From CAYNTC01 sp964432925 (GTDB taxonomy: Bacteria > Planctomycetota > Phycisphaerae > Sedimentisphaerales > Anaerobacaceae), in the NCBI GenBank assembly GCA_964432925.1, contig CAYSPM010000077.1, positions 1 to 12,995 of the forward strand: a stretch of DNA of 12,995 nucleotides, in the 5' to 3' direction. The translations under genes and the position numbers were made by a program. This document shows, piece by piece, positions 7,219 through 12,995 of the stretch. The notes beneath the pieces were generated by a model that saw only the letters and a program-made list of their open reading frames with translations, was not told the DNA's origin and did not search any database. Position 1 is the stretch's first letter, and every line of letters starts with the position of its first letter.

Positions 7219-9546
7219 ATGAAGACATTAGAAATCAGAATGTTGATGGTAGGCATTGCTGCCGCAGTGGTAACGAGTTGGGGGACCGCATGTCACGCGG
7301 CTGACCCGATTGTTCAGACGAGCTTTACGGCCGACCCGGCCCCCTTGGTGCACAACGGCGTCGTCTATCTCTACACCAGCCATGACGAGGATAACGCCCC
7401 CCCCGGCCAGGGCAGATTCCTCATGCGCGACTGGAAATGCTATACGTCTACCGACATGGTGAACTGGACGGATCATGGAACGGTCGCCTCCCTCAAGACG
7501 TTTCCGTGGGCGGTGCAGGAAAACGACGCCTGGGCGCCTCAGGTCATCGAACGCAACGGCAGGTTCTACTTTTACGCCCCCGTGAGTGTGCCGGGATGGC
7601 CCAAGAACGTGATCGCCGTCGCTGTGGCGGACAACCCGTTGGGCCCCTTCAAGGACGCCCTGGGCCGTCCCCTCATCGACAAGAAAACCGGCTACATTGA
7701 TCCGAGCATGTTCATCGACGACGATGGCCAAGCCTATCTATACTTGGGCAATCCGCACGTGTGGTATGTAAAGCTCAACGAGGACATGATTTCCTGCTCC
7801 GGCGAAATCGTGCAGGAGCCCACCAAACCGAACAACTATCAGGAAGGCCCCTGGGTGTACAAACGCGACGGCCACTACTACATGGCTTATGCCTCCACCT
7901 GCTGCCCCGAAGGTATCGGGTACGCCATGAGCGATAATCCCACCGGCCCTTGGGTCTATAAGGGCTATATCATGCGGCCGGACAGGCGATCCACTGGGAA
8001 TCATCCAGGGATCATTGATTACAAGGGCGGCTCCTACGTTTTCGGTTTCAATTTCAAGTTGAACTTCGCCCTGACGGAACGACACCACGAACGGCGTTCG
8101 GTTTGCGTGGCGAAAATTGAATACAATCCAGACGGCACGATTCAGGAACTTCCCTGGTGGGAAGAAGCAGAGAGCGCTCCGCAGATCGGCACGCTCGATC
8201 CTTACGTCCGCACTGAAGCGGAAACCATCGCCTGGAGCGAGGGCATCAAGTCCGAGCCGTGCAGCAAAGGCGGGATGAATGTCTATCCAACTCGCGATAG
8301 TGCCTTCATCAAGGTCAAAGGCGTGGATTTTGGTGATGAGGGGGCCGGTACCTTCACCGCCTCCATCGCCTGCAACACCCAAGCCGGAGTCTCGAAAAGC
8401 GGAGCTATCGAGCTTCATCTCGACAGCGCGGACGGGCCGCTCGTCGGCACGCTTCCGGTCACTTACACCGATGGCCAATGGAAGATTGAGACCACCGCGG
8501 TTACCGATGCCGACGGTATCCACGACCTTTTCCTAGTCTTCAAAGGCGATTCCGTCAGCGATCTTTTCAAGGTCGACCACTGGCAGTTTGCGAAAAAGAC
8601 CGCCATGCCGCAACTAGTCGCTCTTGATGCCACGGTCGATCGCTATAAGATCGACTCCACTCCTGGTACGGCAAACCGGGTTCAACTGAAGGTTTTTGCG
8701 ATCTATTCCGACGGTACGAGCAGGGATGTCACTGCCCGTGCCGGGATTACGGTGCAGAAACCTGGTGTCGCGTCCGTGAGCAAGGGTGTAATCTCCGGCA
8801 TGACTCCCGGCCAGACAGTGATCGATGCTGTTTTTGAAGGCAAGTCGGATGTCCTCCTCGTCATCGTGAAGGATTTAAAGAGTGAATTCATCCCCCGGAA
8901 GGTGATCGTCAGTGTACCGAACGCGAAGCTCATCGCAGGGAACGCGCAGGCCTTTACCGCAACGGCGGAGTTCTTCGACGGCCACACCGAAGACGTTACG
9001 GACAAAGCCGTCTACACAGTGGAAAACCCAAAGGTTGTTTCCGTTAAGGACGGTCTGATGACCGCACTGGAAAAGGGTGGCACCACCATCCGTGTGGCGT
9101 TCAAGGGCGAGTTTGGAAATCCGGTCACTGCCCTGATCAACATTGCGGTTTCCTACCGCGACCCCTTCGTTCAAAACAGAGCCGAGGAGTTCAACGAACA
9201 GCGCGGGATATTAACCGAGAACTGCTCCGAAGGCGGTAAAAACATCTGCAACATAGAAAGCGGCGACTGGGTGCGTTTCAATACACTCGATTTCGGCGTT
9301 GGTGCAGGCGTTGTGGAACTCCGCGTTGCGTCCGCGACCAACGGCGGGACAATAGAAATCCGCCTGGACCGTGTGGACGGACCGCTCGTCGGTACCTGTG
9401 AGGTGGGCAACACCGGCGGTTGGCAATCCTGGATCACCCAAACCTGCGAACTCCGCGAAGTGAAGGGCCGGCACGATGTCGTCTTCAGGTTCGTGGGCGG
9501 CTCCGGCTACCTCCTTAATATGAATGAGTGGAAATTTAATCAGTAG
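7219..9546 (+). CDS. Secreted multimodular GH43 glycosidase (GH43-CBM6-Ig-Ig-CBM6)
   Basis: Family GH43 enzymes are inverting beta-xylosidases, alpha-L-arabinofuranosidases or related enzymes. The signal peptide covers residues 1-28 (ending CHA-AD). The five-bladed propeller spans about 30-315. It shows the family triad: base D39 in TADPAP, pKa-tuning D161 in YIDPSMFIDDDG and acid E209 in YQEGPWVYKRDG. Modules follow: a CBM6-like beta-sandwich at about 329-462 (EAETIAWSEG), two bacterial Ig-like domains at about 465-555 and 558-645 (YSDGTSRDVT, FDGHTEDVTDKA), and a second CBM6-like domain at about 651-775. The two CBMs share a DGPLVGT motif, suggesting an old internal duplication. The C-terminal modules would anchor the enzyme to insoluble polysaccharide. 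TAGGA upstream (7208-7212) supports the ATG, which lies 15 bases after the GH31 remnant. The gene is GC-rich. The EAETIAWSEG module is typical of arabinoxylan-active or xyloglucan-active GH43 enzymes, but specificity is unproven. Confidence 0.92.
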   Translation: MKTLEIRMLMVGIAAAVVTSWGTACHAADPIVQTSFTADPAPLVHNGVVYLYTSHDEDNAPPGQGRFLMRDWKCYTSTDMVNWTDHGTVASLKTFPWAVQENDAWAPQVIERNGRFYFYAPVSVPGWPKNVIAVAVADNPLGPFKDALGRPLIDKKTGYIDPSMFIDDDGQAYLYLGNPHVWYVKLNEDMISCSGEIVQEPTKPNNYQEGPWVYKRDGHYYMAYASTCCPEGIGYAMSDNPTGPWVYKGYIMRPDRRSTGNHPGIIDYKGGSYVFGFNFKLNFALTERHHERRSVCVAKIEYNPDGTIQELPWWEEAESAPQIGTLDPYVRTEAETIAWSEGIKSEPCSKGGMNVYPTRDSAFIKVKGVDFGDEGAGTFTASIACNTQAGVSKSGAIELHLDSADGPLVGTLPVTYTDGQWKIETTAVTDADGIHDLFLVFKGDSVSDLFKVDHWQFAKKTAMPQLVALDATVDRYKIDSTPGTANRVQLKVFAIYSDGTSRDVTARAGITVQKPGVASVSKGVISGMTPGQTVIDAVFEGKSDVLLVIVKDLKSEFIPRKVIVSVPNAKLIAGNAQAFTATAEFFDGHTEDVTDKAVYTVENPKVVSVKDGLMTALEKGGTTIRVAFKGEFGNPVTALINIAVSYRDPFVQNRAEEFNEQRGILTENCSEGGKNICNIESGDWVRFNTLDFGVGAGVVELRVASATNGGTIEIRLDRVDGPLVGTCEVGNTGGWQSWITQTCELREVKGRHDVVFRFVGGSGYLLNMNEWKFNQ

Positions 9547-9565
9547 AAAAGAAATAAGGTTGATT

Positions 9566-12013
9566 ATGATGAAAGATAAAATATTAATAGTCGTAGTTTT
9601 ACTGCTTCAGGGTTGTATGATTACTCAAGAGAACGATCAGGTCAGTACAGGATCAATGGATCAAAAATCCACTCAGACGCAAAAGCAAGATTTTCAGCCA
9701 AGCTTTGCATCGTTGGAGAAGGCAAATCCTGCCCCCGAATGGTTCAAAGACGCCAAATTCGGCATCTATTTCCACTGGGGAGTTTATTCTGTTCCGGCAT
9801 TTTCCAATGAGTGGTATCCTCGCAACATGTATATCAAAGGGTCTGCAGAAAACAAGCACCATACAGAGATTTATGGCGACGTGTCTGAGTGGCCGTATCA
9901 CAACTTCATCACCGGAGCAAGGGACAAGCAGGGCCGTTTCGTGCAGTTTGCGCCCAAACTCAAGTCGGAAGGCGGTCAATTTGATCCTGAAGAATGGGCG
10001 CAGTTGTTTGCTGATGCGGGCGCTAAATTTGCCGGGCCGGTGGCTGAGCACCACGACGGCTTTTCGATGTGGGCCAGCAAGGTCAATCCCTGGAACGCAA
10101 AAGATACGGGGCCGAAACTGGATTTGGTCGGTTTGTTAACGGATGCCATCCGCAAAAGGAATATGAAAATCATTCTTTCCATGCATCACGCCTACAACAT
10201 CACCGGGTATTATGACGCTGTGCCTCGAACAAATGATCCAAAACTTCAAATGCTTTACGGGCAGCAGGGAAAAGAGAAGAACGAAGCATTATGGTTGAGT
10301 AAGCATCAAGAAATCATTGATATGTATCAACCCGATATCATTTGGCAGGATTTCAATCTGCATGTGATCTCTGAGTCTGTTCTTCTTGAGTTTCTGTCCT
10401 ACTACTACAACCAAGCAGCCGGATGGGGCAAGGAGGTAGTTGCCACCTATAAAGATGGCCTGAATGCCAAATGCGCGGTTCTCGATTATGAACGTGGAGG
10501 ACCCGTCGACATTACTGAGAATTACTGGCTTACTGATGATGCCATCAGTTCCTCGAGTTGGTGCTACACAGAGGGAATCGGATATTATTCCAAGAAACAG
10601 ATCCTTCATGGCTTTTTCGACAGAATAAGCAAAAACGGCAACCTCTTGCTCAACATATCACCCAAGGCAGACGGCACCATCCCTCAGGAACAGAAGGACG
10701 TTTTGCTCACCATGGGTGCATGGCTCAAAAAATATGGTGAGGCAGTGTACGCCACACGTGCATGGGAAAAATACGGAGAAGGTCCTACCAAGATGGGAGC
10801 CGCTCACGGCATATTTACAGCTCCGGCCGAAGGAACAGCCAAGGACGTTCGTTATACTCGGTCGAAAGATAACACGGCGCTTTTCGCAATTTTGCTCGGT
10901 TGGGAACAAGGACAGAAAGAAGTCATTCTCAGATCATTGTCTTCTGACAGAATCGACTGTAAAAACCTGAAATCTGTTGAATTGATCAATGGCGAAGCCG
11001 GAAACTACCTTCCATTAGCTTTCAAGCAGGACGCAGAAGGATTGATGGTGCGTATGCCCGAACGCTCTTTCGAAGAACTGGCATACGTACTTAAACTAAG
11101 TTTTGATGGAAACATTCCGACACTCGATAAATATGCAGACCTCAATTGCACTCCATATTATTACCTCGTTCCGGGAAATAGCAGGGGTAGTTGGGTACTC
11201 GGTTCAGATTTGACACTGACCGGTAAAAGAAAAGAGGCTGCGAACCAGTGGAAATTAGAACATGTCGGCAAAGGCATTTATAAAATACTGAACCGCGAAG
11301 ACAATAACAAGTCATTCGAGTACAGCACATCTGGTCACGACCTTATTCTTTCGGAGTTTACCGGAAAGGACAGCCAATTCTGGAAAATTGAAGACGCCTA
11401 CAACGGATTATTAACTATATCAAATAAACAAAATCCGGATATCAAATTATCTTTCAGTGCTGCCGTTGCAGAAGGAAGTCAAGCGGGCATATCAAATACC
11501 GGAACCGATTCATTTTCCCAATGGAAACTCGTGGAAGTCTGTGAGTTGAAACAGGAAGCTTTCAAAGCGAATATGATTCCGGGAACTATTGAAGCCGAAG
11601 ACTTCGATACCGGATGCCCGGGCGATGCTTTCCATGACAGAGACGATATAAATGAAGGCGGGCAGTATCGTCTCAACGAAGGTGTGGATATTGAAAAATG
11701 TACTGCAGGTGGTTACAATGTGGGTTGGACCCATACCGGCGAATGGATGGTATATACGGTGACTGTCAGTAAGTCCGCCACATACCGGGTTTCATTCTAT
11801 ATTGCCTCAGCTTACGATGGTCCAAAGCTGCATCTCGAATGCGATGGCGTAGACAAAACGGGGATCATTTCAATCCCCAATACTGCAGGATTTCAAAACT
11901 GGGAAGTCATTGAAAAGACGGTAAACCTTGATGCCGGTCAGCATTTACTGAAGCTGGTTATTGACGGTGATTACGTTAACCTCGATAAAATGGTTTTTAA
12001 AGAAATAAAATGA
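9566..12013 (+). CDS. GH29 alpha-L-fucosidase lipoprotein with ricin-type and CBM6 modules
   Basis: This is a retaining alpha-L-fucosidase that removes terminal fucose. I chose the ATG at 9566, with AAGG about seven bases upstream. It gives a lipoprotein signal (hydrophobic VVVLLLQGC, lipobox cysteine near residue 17) and 815 residues. An in-frame ATG at 9524 would add 14 residues ahead of the signal and overlap the GH43 gene. The GH29 barrel covers about 55-400: WFKDAKFGIYFHWG, AEHHDGFSMW, and predicted nucleophile D262 in PDIIWQD, then GNLLLNISPKADG. A beta-sandwich follows (about 410-515). Next is a ricin-type beta-trefoil (about 531-661) with three repeats ending NQWKLE, SQFWKIE and SQWKLVE. 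The C-terminal CBM6 domain (about 672-815) contains GTIEAEDFDTG and GYNVGWTHTGEWMVY. The gene is AT-richer than the GH43 gene 19 bases upstream. Surface anchoring plus two glycan-binding modules point to fucose removal from large or insoluble glycans. Confidence 0.93.
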   Translation: MMKDKILIVVVLLLQGCMITQENDQVSTGSMDQKSTQTQKQDFQPSFASLEKANPAPEWFKDAKFGIYFHWGVYSVPAFSNEWYPRNMYIKGSAENKHHTEIYGDVSEWPYHNFITGARDKQGRFVQFAPKLKSEGGQFDPEEWAQLFADAGAKFAGPVAEHHDGFSMWASKVNPWNAKDTGPKLDLVGLLTDAIRKRNMKIILSMHHAYNITGYYDAVPRTNDPKLQMLYGQQGKEKNEALWLSKHQEIIDMYQPDIIWQDFNLHVISESVLLEFLSYYYNQAAGWGKEVVATYKDGLNAKCAVLDYERGGPVDITENYWLTDDAISSSSWCYTEGIGYYSKKQILHGFFDRISKNGNLLLNISPKADGTIPQEQKDVLLTMGAWLKKYGEAVYATRAWEKYGEGPTKMGAAHGIFTAPAEGTAKDVRYTRSKDNTALFAILLGWEQGQKEVILRSLSSDRIDCKNLKSVELINGEAGNYLPLAFKQDAEGLMVRMPERSFEELAYVLKLSFDGNIPTLDKYADLNCTPYYYLVPGNSRGSWVLGSDLTLTGKRKEAANQWKLEHVGKGIYKILNREDNNKSFEYSTSGHDLILSEFTGKDSQFWKIEDAYNGLLTISNKQNPDIKLSFSAAVAEGSQAGISNTGTDSFSQWKLVEVCELKQEAFKANMIPGTIEAEDFDTGCPGDAFHDRDDINEGGQYRLNEGVDIEKCTAGGYNVGWTHTGEWMVYTVTVSKSATYRVSFYIASAYDGPKLHLECDGVDKTGIISIPNTAGFQNWEVIEKTVNLDAGQHLLKLVIDGDYVNLDKMVFKEIK

Positions 12014-12023
12014 TGATGTCTAA

Positions 12024-12299
12024 ATCGTGGACCAGGACGGTCGCGTGTGCCCCAACGCCGACAATTTTTTGAAATTTGATATTAAAGGCAAGGGCGTTAT
12101 TGCCGGAGTGGACAACGGCAACCCCATTAGCCATGAATATTTCGAAGCCAATGAGCGAAAAGCCTTTCATGGTTTGTGTCTGGTTGTGATACAATCGAAA
12201 CGTGAACCAGGCACAATCCGTCTTACTGCGGAATCTGAAGGACTCCGGGCGGCAGAACTTTTAATATTCCACCGCAATTCTATGGGTTTCAACCCGTAG
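12024..12299 (+). pseudogene. Orphan C-terminal domain of a lost GH2 (beta-galactosidase-type) gene
   Basis: The reading frame opens right after a TAA at 12021-12023. It reads IVDQDGRVCPNADN, then GVIAGVDNGNPISHE, ANERKAFHGLCLVVIQS and GTIRLTAESEGL. This is the signature of the final beta-sandwich of large Bacteroidota-type GH2 beta-galactosidases. The catalytic barrel, the sugar-binding domains and any signal peptide are missing. The only candidate start is the GTG at 12027, which in the parent was simply an internal valine codon, and no ribosome-binding site is visible. The fucosidase stop lies ten bases before the homology begins. The other end is also altered: the last residues (SMGFNP) and the TAG stop are encoded by the first palindrome of the hairpin cluster, so the native terminus has probably been replaced. 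I read this as a decayed gene end, not a functional protein. Confidence 0.8.
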
Positions 12300-12368
12300 A
12301 TGAAGTTATCCGCCAAAGGCGGACAGGCAAAGCCTGTTGCGGCAAATGCCACGGGTTTTAACCCGTGG
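12280..12368 (+). repeat. Cluster of four to five short perfect hairpins (REP-like element)
   Basis: Five inverted repeats lie almost end to end. 12280-12299 has nine-base arms around GGGTT/AACCC, with one G-T pair. 12309-12323 is TCCGCC-AAA-GGCGGA. 12324-12336 is CAGGC-AAA-GCCTG. 12341-12350 is GGCA-AA-TGCC and shares two bases with the next. 12349-12368 has perfect nine-base arms (CCACGGGTT / AACCCGTGG). The first and last palindromes share the core GGGTTT-AACCC and bracket the smaller ones, like the ends of a REP or MITE-type unit. No transposase is present; such palindromes are often moved by RAYT (Y1, IS200/IS605-like) transposases encoded elsewhere, which is general knowledge and not seen here. 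Lying after the GH29 gene and GH2 tail and before the next gene, the cluster may also stop transcription or protect the 3' end of the mRNA, although no clear T-run follows. Confidence 0.75.
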
Positions 12369-12371
12369 AAA

Positions 12372-12386
12372 TTTACTTAAAGTAAA
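12372..12386. promoter_or_regulatory. 15-base palindrome, possible operator
   Basis: TTTACTT-A-AAGTAAA is a perfect inverted repeat with seven-base arms, in the AT-rich leader (12369-12451) of the GH5-like gene and about 65 bases before its start codon. Symmetry and position would suit a dimeric repressor or activator site. AT-rich palindromes also arise by chance and no second copy was noticed, so this is tentative. Apart from this site and a weak ribosome-binding site, I see nothing definite in the leader. Confidence 0.25.
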
Positions 12387-12451
12387 ATAAGGAATGATCA
12401 TAAAACTTGATATGGATTTAAACTAGATCAATAATTGGTAGTGAGGGCCCC

Positions 12452-12995
12452 ATGAAAAAAATCCTTTCGAATGTCGTTACAAGGTCGAGTGTCGTGTTCT
12501 GTATATTAGGATGTTGTTTGACGGATGGATACGCACAGCGATCCGATACCGCCACTCTACAACGTGGCCGTCCGGTTCTCAATGCGGAGGGCACGACCTT
12601 CGTGGCCGATAACGGACAGCTTCTGCGCGGCCCCTTCACCTCCTCGGAATGGGGCTCCCCGGCACCCTACGACGAGATTGCCAATATGAAGAACCTTGGC
12701 TTCAACGCCGTGCATCTCTATGGGGAATGCTTCGACAAGAATTATCCCAATGCGGGAAGCACCGCGCCGGGCTACGCGGTTTCCCGGATTGACAGCGTAG
12801 TGCAGGCCACGCGGGACTTGGGCATGTATCTGGTGATTACCATTGGCAATGGCGCGAACAATGGAAATTACAATTACGATTATGTCGTGGATTTCTGGGA
12901 TTTCTACTCGGAGCGCTACGCCGAAGAGACACATGTGCTCTTTGAAATCCAGAATGAGCCGGTGGCGTGGGGACCGCCTTATTCGGATTCGGGTG
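12452..12995 (+). CDS. Secreted GH5-like glycanase, 5' part only (runs off the window)
   Basis: This frame starts at the ATG at 12452, with GAGG at 12443-12446, and stays open to the right edge (181 codons seen). Residues 1-28 form a signal peptide (hydrophobic SSVVFCILGCC, then DGYAQ). ILGC at about 18-21 could instead be a lipobox. The mature part begins like a GH5/cellulase-type (beta/alpha)8 barrel. A leading strand carries LRGPFTSSEWGSP, then MKNLGFNAVHLYGECFD, then a helix with AVSRIDSVVQATRDLGMYLVI. The acid/base glutamate is predicted as E169 in FEIQNEP, the clan GH-A 'NEP' signature at the end of strand 4. The nucleophile glutamate would lie beyond the window. GH5 enzymes cut beta-glucan, xyloglucan or mannan backbones, so this is a candidate backbone endo-enzyme for the cluster. 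Subfamily and substrate cannot be told from this part. It follows the hairpin cluster, so it may form a separate transcription unit. Confidence 0.85.
   Translation, partial: MKKILSNVVTRSSVVFCILGCCLTDGYAQRSDTATLQRGRPVLNAEGTTFVADNGQLLRGPFTSSEWGSPAPYDEIANMKNLGFNAVHLYGECFDKNYPNAGSTAPGYAVSRIDSVVQATRDLGMYLVITIGNGANNGNYNYDYVVDFWDFYSERYAEETHVLFEIQNEPVAWGPPYSDSG

Noticed and set aside
7738..8523. Minus-strand open frame of 261 codons opposite the GH43 gene
   Set aside because: The + strand carries clear GH43 catalytic and CBM motifs here; the opposite frame shows no protein family features.
9524..9565. Upstream in-frame ATG that would make the fucosidase overlap the GH43 gene by 23 bases
   Set aside because: The extra 14 residues would precede an otherwise well-formed lipoprotein signal, and a better placed ribosome-binding site lies before 9566.
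12280..12368. CRISPR array or tRNA-like structure in the hairpin region
   Set aside because: The repeats are different palindromes of different length without regular spacers, and no cloverleaf can be drawn.

Overview
The window is a run of carbohydrate-active enzyme genes, all on the + strand and closely spaced, from an environmental or gut-type polysaccharide-degrading bacterium. It holds seven full-length or nearly full-length genes, two orphan C-terminal pieces of glycoside hydrolases, and a gene cut by the right edge. Every intact product begins with a signal peptide or lipoprotein signal, so the enzymes act in the periplasm, on the surface or outside the cell. The signal peptides ending in AQ-type sites and the enzyme repertoire (GH31, GH43 with CBM6, GH29 with CBM6, CE1-like esterases) resemble Bacteroidota. 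However, several genes carry clear Shine-Dalgarno sequences (AGGAG-type), which are uncommon in Bacteroidota, and base composition changes from gene to gene. A PVC-group or other polysaccharide specialist is therefore equally possible, and I do not assign a phylum. There is no SusC/SusD pair, transporter, sensor or transposase in these 13 kb.

Layout: (1) 3-2033, a secreted protein with the look of an (alpha/alpha)-barrel glycosidase, family not recognised. (2) 2105-4522, a GH31 enzyme, alpha-xylosidase-like. (3, 4) 4592-5776 and 5789-6946, tandem paralogous secreted CE1-type esterases. (5) 6955-7203, an orphan GH31 C-terminal domain, the remnant of a second and different GH31 gene. (6) 7219-9546, a GH43 enzyme with two CBM6-like and two Ig-like modules. 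(7) 9566-12013, a lipoprotein GH29 alpha-L-fucosidase with ricin-type trefoil and CBM6 modules. (8) 12024-12299, an orphan GH2 C-terminal domain. (9) 12280-12368, a dense cluster of short perfect hairpins (REP-like) whose first palindrome supplies the stop codon of the GH2 remnant. (10) 12452-end, the 5' part of a GH5-like secreted glycanase.

Read together, alpha-xylosidase-type GH31, alpha-fucosidase, GH43, a vanished GH2 (beta-galactosidase-type), esterases and a GH5-like endo-enzyme match the bonds of acetylated, fucosylated and galactosylated xyloglucan. This is an inference; other decorated hemicelluloses remain possible. The two decayed 3' gene ends, together with alternating AT-richer genes (GH31, GH29) and GC-richer genes (first gene, esterases, GH43), suggest the cluster was assembled and reshuffled by repeated gene gain and replacement. 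I found no defence system, CRISPR array, RNA gene or obvious new non-enzymatic system. The most unusual items are the two GH tails, the hairpin cluster and the unassigned first protein.
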